Shown here piece after piece: positions 26,464 to 32,320 of a stretch of 32,320 nucleotides of DNA. This DNA is from DASXSB01 sp036506275 (GTDB lineage: Bacteria; Methylomirabilota; Methylomirabilia; Rokubacteriales; CSP1-6): the NCBI GenBank assembly GCA_036506275.1, contig DASXSB010000045.1:1-32320 (forward strand), given 5' to 3'. Every line of letters begins with the position of its first letter. Positions within the stretch are counted from its first letter, which is position 1. The position numbers were made by a program, and so were the translations under genes. The notes below the pieces were generated by a model that was not told where the DNA came from, made no database searches, and worked only from the letters and a program-made list of their open reading frames with translations.

Positions 26464-27626
26464 CGCGTTCGCCGGGCCGGCGACGTCGCGCCGGCGGCCG
26501 CGAGGGGCAAGCAGGCGATGCCGACGGCGGCGAGGACGAGATAGAGCACGCTCGGGGAGCTGGCGGCGAGCACGGTGGTGGCGATCACGGGACCGAGGAA
26601 GGCGGCACCGATGCGCGCGGAGTTGATGAACCCGATGGCGACACCGCCCGCGTGCTGGGCGATGGCGGCCACCACGAGCGGAAACACGGGCGCGATGCAC
26701 AACACCTGAAGGAAGCGCACGCCGCCGTAAAGCCACACGGAGTCGACGGGCGCGAGCCCGGCGATGAGGGCAGAGGAGGCGAGGACGAGGACGGGAATGA
26801 GACGGCGCTCGGGCATCAGCTCGGCGAGGGGCCGCGCCAGCAATGATCCGACGGCGGCGGCAACGCCGGAGGCAAAGATCAGGATGCCGCCCACCTCGAG
26901 CGTGTCGCCGGTGGCGATCCCGAGTCCGGGCAGGATGTCGGGAAGGATCGACGTGAGGAAGAACACCTGCGTCGATCCCCCCAGCACGAGGAGGGCGACG
27001 CTCACGACGTCGCGCACGCGCGCCGGCCGCGGCGTCGACACCGCCGCCGTCCCTTCCCGCGAGCTCGGCACTCCCCAGCGCACGAGCAGCGCACAGCCGA
27101 GCAGGATGACGGCGCCGAACACGAAAGAGCCGCGGAAGCCGAGGCGCGCGGCGGCGATGGCGCCCGCGAGCGGGCCCAGCACTTGCCCCACCGTCATGGC
27201 CGACTGCACCGTCGCCACCTGCCGCCGCACGGCGGCCGCATCCGCGGAGCGCCCCGCGCTGATGAACGCGAACGTGGAGGACGCGCCCATGAACCCGAGC
27301 ACCACCCGCGATAGCAACAGCTCGGGGAGCGTGCGCGCGATGGCCATGCCGAGGAAGGAGACGCTCTGCAGCGTCTGCACCACCACGTAGAGCGTCTTCG
27401 GATCGCCGCGCTCGGCGAAGCGCCCCCACACGGGCGCGGTGATGACGGTGACGAGGGGCGTGATCCCGAGAATCCAGCCCGTCCACCGGAGAGTGGTGGT
27501 GGCGTCGACGGTGCTAATCGCCTTGATGTGGAAGGGCAGGCTCACGTAGACGAACGACCACGAGAACGTGCCGAAGAACATGGCGACGGCGAGACCGTAG
27601 GATTCGAGAACCGCCCGCACGGACAC
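26460..27626 (-). CDS. MFS transporter
   Basis: A 388-residue inner-membrane protein with about twelve hydrophobic segments. It has a loop 2-3 motif-A-like sequence (APVWGRFAERGDPKTLY), a helix-5 region VQSAMTVGQVLGPLAGA of drug-exporter type, and a symmetric second half (GSLLARPLAELMPERRL). The family pattern suggests a multidrug or metabolite exporter, but no substrate can be named. The GTG start at 27626 places the first helix at residues about 10-30. It is coupled by a 4-bp overlap to the following ATP-binding protein gene. It lies 77 bp after the last gene of the small-protein cluster, so cotranscription with that cluster is possible. Confidence 0.88.
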   Translation of the reverse strand: MSVRAVLESYGLAVAMFFGTFSWSFVYVSLPFHIKAISTVDATTTLRWTGWILGITPLVTVITAPVWGRFAERGDPKTLYVVVQTLQSVSFLGMAIARTLPELLLSRVVLGFMGASSTFAFISAGRSADAAAVRRQVATVQSAMTVGQVLGPLAGAIAAARLGFRGSFVFGAVILLGCALLVRWGVPSSREGTAAVSTPRPARVRDVVSVALLVLGGSTQVFFLTSILPDILPGLGIATGDTLEVGGILIFASGVAAAVGSLLARPLAELMPERRLIPVLVLASSALIAGLAPVDSVWLYGGVRFLQVLCIAPVFPLVVAAIAQHAGGVAIGFINSARIGAAFLGPVIATTVLAASSPSVLYLVLAAVGIACLPLAAAGATSPARRTR

Positions 27627-27702
27627 GGGTCAGGCGGAGGAGCCGGCGGCGCTCACCTCCGCGGCGTGAACGATACGGACCACGACGACGACGCGAGCCG
27701 CC

Positions 27703-28221
27703 TCAGCCCACCAGCCGGCGCGCGCGATCGGCGGTGCTCTCCTCCACGCGCACGGTGGCCACGCGGCCGGCCACGATCTCCGCGCTCTTCTCGGTTCGCA
27801 CGCGCCGGTCGCCGCGGCGACGGTCGGGAGCATCGGGCACCCGTCGGGTGCGGCGCTCCGCGAAGCGCCGGTCGAGGATCACCTCGACGCTGTCGTGACC
27901 GCCGAAGGTCTTCTTCAGCGAGTGGTACAGGTCGATGCGGACGCGCGGCACGATGAGCAGGCGCTTGAACGTGGGCGGAGCGTCGACGGCGGCCGCCCGG
28001 CGCGGCGCCACGGCCCCCCGCTCGTTGCGGGAAATCTCGGCGAGTCGAGTAAGCCCGGCGCGGACGGCGTCGTCGGGCGCCTGGTAGCCGGTCCACGTCG
28101 CGGTCCAGCTATTCTCCACGACCTCGCCACGCTCGGTGTCCACGATCTCCCAGGCCCAGAGGCACGCCTCCGCCATCCACTCGGCACGCACGAGGAACCG
28201 CCGTGCGACCGTCTCCACCAT
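27703..28221 (-). CDS. Hypothetical protein, N-terminal Trp-rich region plus 'ILDRR' module
   Basis: I do not recognise this 172-residue protein. Residues about 1-75 form a mixed segment with several Trp (WMAEACLWAWEIVD, ENSWTATWTGYQAP). Residues about 85-172 contain a module shared with the next two upstream genes: strand FKRLLIVP, helix LYHSLKKTFGG, strand SVEVILDRRFAERR, then DRRRGDRR and a polar tail. It has no signal peptide or membrane segment and is very basic. ATG 28221 is preceded by GGAGGGAG. The 72-bp gap upstream may contain its own promoter, or it may be read with the cluster. Confidence 0.75.
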   Translation of the reverse strand: MVETVARRFLVRAEWMAEACLWAWEIVDTERGEVVENSWTATWTGYQAPDDAVRAGLTRLAEISRNERGAVAPRRAAAVDAPPTFKRLLIVPRVRIDLYHSLKKTFGGHDSVEVILDRRFAERRTRRVPDAPDRRRGDRRVRTEKSAEIVAGRVATVRVEESTADRARRLVG

Positions 28222-28293
28222 GGCTCCCTCCGCTTCTCGTTCCCACTAGGACTGCGTGTCAGGATGTTACAGAGGCAACACGAACCAGCCGCG

Positions 28294-28548
28294 TCAGTAG
28301 ACCGAATCGGCGGCGGGCTTGTCAACAAATCCGGCAGTCGGCAGACGCCGCACCAGCGCCCACCCCTGCGACGCGAGCTCGCGCTGGACCCGCTTCACGC
28401 GCCGATCGTCGAGCGTGGGCGACCGTCCCTCGCCCCGCCGCCGGTCGAGGATGACCTCGACCGCCGGCTCCCCCGCGAAGGCCTTCCGGAGCGCCTCGTA
28501 GCGATCGTGACGATCGTGAGCGACCACGAAGAGGAGAGTGCCCCTCAC
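28294..28548 (-). CDS. Small hypothetical protein with 'ILDRR' module (paralogue B)
   Basis: An 84-residue protein consisting almost entirely of the shared module: TLLFVVAH strand, RYEALRKAFAG helix, AVEVILDRRRGEGR strand and basic run, then DDRRVKRVQRELASQGWALVRR. Function is unknown. The GTG start at 28548 lies in a GTGA overlap with the stop of the preceding gene. This overlap, with the alignment to neighbouring paralogues beginning at its second residue, supports the start. It resembles the first half of a Rossmann-like or receiver-like fold with a basic tail, but lacks recognisable catalytic residues. Confidence 0.75.
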   Translation of the reverse strand: MRGTLLFVVAHDRHDRYEALRKAFAGEPAVEVILDRRRGEGRSPTLDDRRVKRVQRELASQGWALVRRLPTAGFVDKPAADSVY

Positions 28549-28814
28549 GGTCGGGGCCGCTCGGGCTGACGCTCCACGACCCCCCAGCCGAACGATCGCA
28601 CGTCGCTGTCGATGCCCGGCCACGCACGGCGGTCGCTTCGCCGTCGCTCCACGTTCGGTGTCGGCGCCCCGCGCCGTCGGCGATCGACTTCCCGGCGATC
28701 GTAGAGAACGACGATGGCGGCCACCCCCACGAACGCGCGTACGAGGTAGTCGTGCAGATCGGGCTCTTCGCGGCTGACGATCATGAGCTGGCGTGCCTGG
28801 CTCAGTTGAACCAT
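28545..28814 (-). CDS. Small hypothetical protein with 'DRR' module (paralogue A)
   Basis: An 89-residue protein with QLMIVSREE strand, DLHDYLVRAFVG helix, AIVVLYDRREVDRRRRG strand and basic run, and ERRRSDRRAW, followed by a short tail with FGWGVVERQ. It aligns with paralogue B and with the C-terminal half of the 172-residue protein. ATG 28814 is chosen because GGGAAGCGGG lies just upstream and the similarity begins soon after. It overlaps the small gene before it by 13 bp and the gene after it by 4 bp. Function is unknown. Confidence 0.72.
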   Translation of the reverse strand: MVQLSQARQLMIVSREEPDLHDYLVRAFVGVAAIVVLYDRREVDRRRRGAPTPNVERRRSDRRAWPGIDSDVRSFGWGVVERQPERPRP

Positions 28815-28999
28815 CCCGCTTCCCGGATCTTGCGGCGCTCCGCCCAAACCGTGGGCGCGGATTCCTTGAGCGGCGTCCATGGCCGCGTCCCGCCTTCGGT
28901 CTCCAGAATTCTCCGTACCACTCGCTCGATTCGCAGCCACGGATGGGGGAAGTTGCGCGCGGCGGCGCTCGGCCTCGCCGGGCCCACGTGACGCGCCAT
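28802..28999 (-). CDS. Small hypothetical protein heading the 'DRR' cluster
   Basis: The 65-residue frame (ending ERRKIREAGWFN) has a strong ribosome site, GGAGGGAGGC, before ATG 28999. A sigma-70-like promoter lies about 70 bp further upstream and the frame overlaps the next gene by 13 bp. The protein has no recognised domain; the middle, WLRIERVVRRILETEGG, is a likely amphipathic helix. Gene status rests on the translation signals and operon position. Confidence 0.6.
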   Translation of the reverse strand: MARHVGPARPSAAARNFPHPWLRIERVVRRILETEGGTRPWTPLKESAPTVWAERRKIREAGWFN

Positions 29000-29044
29000 G
29001 CTTGCCTCCCTCCTCGCGTGACCGATGCCTCATCGACACAGCCG

Positions 29045-29061
29045 CGTTCGCGTCGCGAACG
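29045..29061. promoter_or_regulatory. Perfect palindrome in the leader of the 'DRR' cluster, operator-like
   Basis: CGTTCGCG and CGCGAACG form a perfect 8-bp inverted repeat around one central T. It lies immediately downstream of the predicted transcription start from the promoter at 29071-29100. The one-base centre favours binding by a dimeric repressor over an RNA hairpin. Confidence 0.45.
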
Positions 29062-29070
29062 GGTGCAAGC

Positions 29071-29100
29071 AACGTAGGGCGAACCGCCCGTCCACGTCAA
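29071..29100 (-). promoter_or_regulatory. Sigma-70-type promoter of the small 'DRR' gene cluster
   Basis: On the minus strand TTGACG (29100-29095, 5 of 6 consensus bases) is followed after 18 bp by TACGTT (29076-29071). The predicted start near 29064 gives a leader of about 65 nt containing the palindrome at 29045-29061 and the GGAGGGAGG ribosome site. Confidence 0.45.
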
Positions 29101-29234
29101 GTGCGTTTCGCCTCGCGGCCCTCCCGTTCGCCACCGCCGGCAGCCGTTTCGTCCGGCGGTCGGCGCCGTTCGTCGGATTCCCGACGACACGAACCGTCGC
29201 CGACGAGATGCTGCGCGCCAAGGAGGACGCAGCC

Positions 29235-29957
29235 ATGACTGGACTGAAGCTCGGCACGCTCACGCTCACGGCCACGCTCCTGGCACTGTTCTTCGCGTCG
29301 ATGCTCTTCGTCGCGGTGTCGCCGGCCGCCGACGAGCCCCCGCCCCCGCCGCGCTTCGACGATCTCGTGCGCGCGGACTTCTTTGCGGGGTTGCGGGGTG
29401 ATGCCGCGCGCCTCGAGCGCGCGATGCAGCTCTGCGAGACGACGCTGGCCGCCGATCCCGCCCATCCCTCCGCGCTCGTGTGGCATGGAGCGGCTCTCAT
29501 GTTCCTCGCCGGCCGGGCCGCCGCCGCCCAGGACCCGGTAACGGCGCGAGGCCGTGCGCAGCAGGGGCAGGCGGAGATGGACCGCGCCCTCGCCCTTGCG
29601 CCCGACTCGCTGAGCGTCATGCTGGTGCGTGCGGTGGTGCTCAGCGCGTCCGCCCCGCGCATGCGTGACCGCGAGGCCGGACGGGCGGCCCTGCGATCGG
29701 CGGTGGGAGGCTTCGAGCGCGCCCTCGCGATCCAGCAGCCGTACTTCGATCAGCTCTCCGTTCACTCGCGGGGCGAGCTCCTGGCCGGGCTGGCCGAGAG
29801 CTACGCTCGACTGGGGGACAGCGCGAAGTCGCGCGGATATCTCGAGCGGATGGTGACGGAGCTGCCGGACACGCCCTACCAGGCGCGGGCGCGGGCCTGG
29901 CTCGAAGACGGCGCCGAGAGCCAGCAGCTCACGTGCCTGAGCTGCCACCGGCGGTGA
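29235..29957 (+). CDS. Exported TPR-like protein ending in a CXXCH motif
   Basis: A 240-residue protein with an N-terminal signal peptide or anchor (hydrophobic 5-28, possible cleavage after the SPAA at 29-32) and a proline stretch. Helical repeats resembling tetratricopeptides follow: ALVWHGAALMFLAGRAAAA, MDRALALAPDSLSVMLVRAVV, GELLAGLAESYARLGDSAKSRGYLERMV. The last residues are TCLSCHRR, giving Cys234-X-X-Cys237-His238, the c-type haem attachment motif, three residues from the end. AGGAGGA lies 7 nt before ATG 29235. It is probably periplasmic. Whether the CXXCH binds haem, zinc or a thiol partner is unknown. It converges on the next gene and is not in an operon. Confidence 0.82.
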   Translation: MTGLKLGTLTLTATLLALFFASMLFVAVSPAADEPPPPPRFDDLVRADFFAGLRGDAARLERAMQLCETTLAADPAHPSALVWHGAALMFLAGRAAAAQDPVTARGRAQQGQAEMDRALALAPDSLSVMLVRAVVLSASAPRMRDREAGRAALRSAVGGFERALAIQQPYFDQLSVHSRGELLAGLAESYARLGDSAKSRGYLERMVTELPDTPYQARARAWLEDGAESQQLTCLSCHRR

Positions 29958-30042
29958 CGCCGGCTGCCCGGGGCGATGATCGGAACGGCGCGCGAAGGGG
30001 CGCCGCGCGCAATGGCGGCGGCGTGGGGGCAGCGGCCGGCGA

Positions 30043-30645
30043 CTACTCCACGAAGAAGCCGCTGAGCAGGTTGTCCATGTCGCGGCGGTATTCGTCGAAG
30101 AGATTGCGCCCCGTGTACGTGATGACCTGAATCGTTCCGCGCTTCCCCGCGTAGTAGTAGCCGTTGAAGACGAAGGGGATGCCCTGGATCGTGCCCTCCA
30201 TCTGGAGCGCGAGGACCTGCGTGCCGTTGACGTTGCGGAACTCCTCCTTGGTCACCCGCACGTCCTTGGTGGCATTGCGCGCGTTCTGGAGGGCAATGGC
30301 CTTGAGGGACTCCATCGGCACCTCGAGCCGCTCCGCGATGACCATCGCGTAGGCGTCCCCGGTGACGTGGCGGAAGGCGTAGTCGCGCTCGGGGTTCTCG
30401 CCCTTGTCCTTCGCGAGTAGCCACTTGGACTCGTCCATCCAGAGGCCGTAGCGGACGCGCGTGCCCTTGAGGAGCTTCGTCGCCTGCGCCGGCTTCGTGA
30501 TCCCCTGCGTCGGCGTCTCGTATTTCCAGGTGCCGTCACCACTGAGGATGACGGTCTTGCCGTCCTCGGTCACCGCCTTCAGCGTGTCGGCGGACGCGAC
30601 GCCGCTCACGAGAAGAAGCGCCACGACAACGACGAAGAAGTTCAT
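30043..30645 (-). CDS. Exported hypothetical protein with a 'DGTW' SH3-like start
   Basis: A 200-residue protein with a clear signal peptide (1-19, cleavage after VASA). The mature N-terminus, LKAVTEDGKTVILSGDGTWKYE, resembles the short 'x-LxxDGTWxY' motif of periplasmic proteins often fused to SH3-like or DUF3157-type regions. The rest (about 60-200) has YAFRHVTGDAYAMVIAERLEVP, VNGTQVLALQMEGTIQGIPFVFNGYYYAGKRGT-type strands and LFDEYRRDMDNLLSGF. It is reminiscent of PsbP/DUF1795-like folds, which I state only as a resemblance. ATG 30645 has GAGGG upstream. A TATCCT at 30754-30749 may be its -10. Function is unknown. Confidence 0.75.
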   Translation of the reverse strand: MNFFVVVVALLLVSGVASADTLKAVTEDGKTVILSGDGTWKYETPTQGITKPAQATKLLKGTRVRYGLWMDESKWLLAKDKGENPERDYAFRHVTGDAYAMVIAERLEVPMESLKAIALQNARNATKDVRVTKEEFRNVNGTQVLALQMEGTIQGIPFVFNGYYYAGKRGTIQVITYTGRNLFDEYRRDMDNLLSGFFVE

Positions 30646-31004
30646 GGAAGGCCCTCGCCCACGATGAAGTGACCCCGCCGATTGGCGGCGCGACGTGCAG
30701 AGAGCCAGCGGGCGGCTCCGCCCGGCCGTTCGGGCCGGTCGTGATTCAGGATAGTCGATGACCGCGAGCGAGCGGAAATTGCGAATCCTGGGCACCGACG
30801 ACGAAGTGACCTCCGGGTTCCGGCGCCACGCGGCTGGTTCGGATCGATCCAGTCGTACCGGATTGGCTCGTGCGTTCCAACCCGGCGCCGCCACGTTTGT
30901 TTCCGCGCAGGGGCGATCCCTGCCGGTCAAATTTCGTCCCACCCCCCGAAGACGGCTGCCGCGGAAATGTCATCGCCGACACAGGGTTGGCCGACAGCGG
31001 GCCT

Positions 31005-31020
31005 CGGTCCGGTCCTTGCT
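31005..31020 (+). promoter_or_regulatory. Weak candidate sigma-54 promoter
   Basis: CGGTCCGGTCCTTGCT has GG and GC exactly 10 nt apart and a full TTGCT -12 element. Its -24 element (CGGTCC) is poor. It lies 104 bp before the GTG at 31124. Its interest is that a repeat related to the other candidate enhancer sites lies close by, although downstream. Confidence 0.3.
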
Positions 31021-31075
31021 CTGGTAGGGAGCGGACGGTGCGAACCCGTGCGCCAGTTCTAGGCACGAGGACGAC

Positions 31076-31093
31076 TCGGGCACGTATGCCCGA
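31076..31093. promoter_or_regulatory. Inverted repeat related to the candidate enhancer sites (copy 3)
   Basis: TCGGGCACGTATGCCCGA is a perfect 7-bp inverted repeat with a 4-nt centre. The TCGGGC/GCCCGA half-sites are the same as at 12622-12638; the centre is one base longer. It lies 31 bp before the start of the exported-protein gene and could be a regulator site or a leader hairpin. Confidence 0.4.
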
Positions 31094-31123
31094 ACGTTGC
31101 GAGAGATCGCGGAGGAGAGTGCC

Positions 31124-31765
31124 GTGTTCAACCGGCTCCTGAGAACCTTACTCTTCGTTCCCCCGTTTTTCCTGGGCTTGGCGACGTACAGCTTCGCTCA
31201 GCAGGCCGTGCTCTACGAGCTCACCGAGAGCGCCGGCGTGGACGTGAAGGGTGGCGTGTACGGGCGGCACGCGTACGCTGCTCTGCAAGGGTGGGCGAAG
31301 CTCGGCAGCCCGCTGTGCCCAAGCACGGTGCTCCTGACCAATCCCAACGCGCAGACGTGCACGATCACCGCCATGGGCAGCGACAACGTCAGCCTCGCCA
31401 CGGGCTGGGGCCCCTTCCAGGGCACGTTCGCGGTGACGGTCCAGCTCGACAATCCCGTCGACGCCCCGGAGTTCGCGGTGATGACGGGGACGTTCAGAGG
31501 TGAGATGGATCTCTCCGCCGCCGTGGCCGGCGTGGCTCCCCTCGGTTACATCCGGAATGGCAGTTTCACCATCGACGCCACCGGCCAGACGGCGGCGTTC
31601 ACCGGGATCTTCCGGATGCCGTTCCGCAAGTCGGATGGCAAGCGTGTGCGACCGAAGGAGGGCGGCGAGGCTTTCTACCTCGGCGACGACGGCAAGTCCT
31701 TCCCCGTGAAGATGGACGAACGCTCGCAGGGCTGGCCGACGGTCAGACTGGAGATCAACTTCTAG
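31124..31765 (+). CDS. Exported hypothetical protein
   Basis: A 213-residue protein with a signal peptide (LLRTLLFVPPFFLGLATYSFA, likely cleavage after residue 25). The mature part is probably beta-rich: VLYELTESAGVDVKGGVYGRHAYAALQG, a Cys pair (LCPS and QTCTI), FQGTFAVTVQLDNPVDAPEFAVMTGTFRGEMDLS, GYIRNGSFTID and TAAFTGIFRMPF. I do not recognise the family. GTG 31124 is preferred over an ATG 9 codons upstream because GGAGGAGAG lies 5 nt before it and it begins right at the signal peptide. A hairpin terminator follows. It is monocistronic. Confidence 0.8.
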   Translation: MFNRLLRTLLFVPPFFLGLATYSFAQQAVLYELTESAGVDVKGGVYGRHAYAALQGWAKLGSPLCPSTVLLTNPNAQTCTITAMGSDNVSLATGWGPFQGTFAVTVQLDNPVDAPEFAVMTGTFRGEMDLSAAVAGVAPLGYIRNGSFTIDATGQTAAFTGIFRMPFRKSDGKRVRPKEGGEAFYLGDDGKSFPVKMDERSQGWPTVRLEINF

Positions 31766-32081
31766 ACACTCCTCGGCGGTCTTCCTCGTCTCACAGTCTC
31801 TGCCGTGGAAAGCCGTCGGGTGTACGGCGGCGGCTTCCACGGCAGAGCTCTTTCATCACCTCAGCACACAGAACCCCTGGGCCTCGATGCCGAGGGCGAC
31901 GTTGAACTTGCTCCGGTTGTTGGGACGATACGAAATCGCGGATAGTTGCAGGGTTGCGGGCGGCAGATTACGGCAAAACGCGGCACGATCCGCAACCCAG
32001 GCGCAACCGGATTTTCTGCCAGTCGTCGCCGTGGTTGGCCGCGCGCCGCTACTGCTTAGGTGAGGACACCAATCCCCGCAG
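31766..32081. other. Intergenic region with terminator, less GC-rich than the rest
   Basis: This 316-bp gap contains the hairpin at 31798-31847. Beyond it the sequence is visibly less GC-rich, and a minus-strand frame ending at 31856 (…KFNVALGIEAQGFCVLR) has no start or family I can support. It may be a gene remnant. Nothing else is recognised. Confidence 0.4.
31798..31847 (+). terminator. Long hairpin after the exported-protein gene, probable terminator
   Basis: A 17-bp inverted repeat (31798-31815 with 31831-31847) with a single bulged A encloses a 15-nt loop. It begins 33 bp beyond the stop codon and is followed by CTCTTTCATC, a partial T-tract. Confidence 0.6.
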
Positions 32082-32320
32082 TCACTGATCGTCGTCCTTC
32101 CGTTCCTCGTCTGTGATCTCCCGCAGCCACTGCTCAACTTCCTCGTCCCGGACTTCTTCGCCGCGGGCGAGGCGATTGAACAGCTCCTCGCCGCGCTGCA
32201 GCCGCGGATCTAGTGCCTTCTCGACAGCATCCGCGGCCGCGATGACCTTCGAGGCCTCTTCCCACTCCTCGTCTTCCAGGGGGATGCCCTTACTCGCAAG
32301 GAGTCCCCCAAGCGCGAGCA
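32082..32320 (-). CDS. Acidic hypothetical protein, 5' end cut by the window edge
   Basis: The open minus-strand frame runs from the window edge to a TGA at 32084-32082 and encodes at least 78 residues. The sequence is highly charged and helical: KGIPLEDEEWEEASKVIAAAD, VEKALDPRLQRGEELFNRLARG, DEEVEQWLREITDEERKDDDQ at the C-terminus. No domain is recognised. The frame shows no stop over its whole length and has coding-like composition, but its start is outside the window. Confidence 0.55.
   Translation of the reverse strand, partial: LALGGLLASKGIPLEDEEWEEASKVIAAADAVEKALDPRLQRGEELFNRLARGEEVRDEEVEQWLREITDEERKDDDQ

Larger units (their letters stand above)
30646..31123. other. Divergent intergenic region upstream of two exported-protein genes
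   Basis: This 478-bp stretch holds no convincing gene; the reading frames crossing it lack coding character. It contains a CCGGCC/GGCCGG hairpin (30722-30738), a possible minus-strand -10 at 30749-30754, a candidate sigma-54 promoter at 31005-31020 (+) and the inverted repeat at 31076-31093. Confidence 0.5.

Noticed and set aside
29133..29160. 8-bp inverted repeat ACCGCCGG/CCGGCGGT between the divergent genes
   Set aside because: Neither placed at a clear promoter nor followed by a T-tract; likely compositional.
30043..30942. Extension of the 200-residue exported protein by 99 codons upstream
   Set aside because: The extension lacks coding character and would bury a clear signal peptide internally; ATG 30645 has a ribosome site.
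31856..32137. 93-codon minus-strand frame ending KFNVALGIEAQGFCVLR
   Set aside because: No ribosome site, no recognised family, overlap with the better-supported acidic gene, and an odd N-terminal half. It could be a remnant but is not supportable as a gene.

Overview
The window is very GC-rich, densely coded chromosomal DNA from a bacterium. The gene content suggests a free-living heterotroph of the Candidatus Rokubacteria/Methylomirabilota or deltaproteobacterial type: an MHS-family carboxylate symporter, D-aminoacylase, a DUF169 protein, a type 5 uracil-DNA glycosylase, long cytosolic GAF-domain kinases and NtrC-type regulators. That placement is an inference from composition and gene families; there is no rRNA or other marker. 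I see no tRNA, rRNA, CRISPR array or insertion sequence. Most long reading frames opposite the genes are artefacts of the base composition.

Positions 1-9.2 kb hold housekeeping and central metabolism. In order they are a truncated uracil-DNA glycosylase (-), an isoaspartyl peptidase and threonine ammonia-lyase pair with a 4-bp overlap (+), a PlsC-like acyltransferase (-), a DksA/TraR-type zinc finger protein (-), an MHS transporter (-), an ArsB/NhaD-like ion antiporter (+), an ACT-domain malic enzyme (-) and a TPR/retropepsin-like protein (-). From 9.4 to 11.3 kb a DUF169 domain is fused to a zinc methyltransferase of the uroporphyrinogen-decarboxylase superfamily. An RRM protein and a small receiver-like protein follow.

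Positions 24.5 down to 12.7 kb form one long minus-strand run of tightly spaced genes, probably an operon or overlapping operons. Its order is corrinoid protein, homocysteine methyltransferase, MetH-type reactivation protein, AI-2E-family membrane protein, shikimate kinase, homocysteine methyltransferase-MTHFR fusion, D-aminoacylase, GAF/PAS histidine kinase and NtrC-family regulator. The first three, with the fusion enzyme, look like a methionine synthase split into separate proteins. No methyl-folate-binding domain is visible.

Just past the regulator gene, a near-consensus sigma-54 promoter with an inverted repeat about 110 bp upstream drives the receiver-like gene. The same arrangement, with a related repeat, lies upstream of the DksA-like gene. 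A third related repeat precedes an exported protein gene near 31.1 kb. Together they suggest a small local regulon of the NtrC-type protein.

Positions 24.6-32.3 kb are accessory. They hold an MBL hydrolase (+), an MFS transporter coupled to an ABC ATPase with eroded motifs (-), a cluster of four small minus-strand genes of which three share an unfamiliar 'ILDRR...RR' module, three exported proteins (one ending in a CXXCH motif), and the end of an acidic hypothetical protein cut by the window edge.
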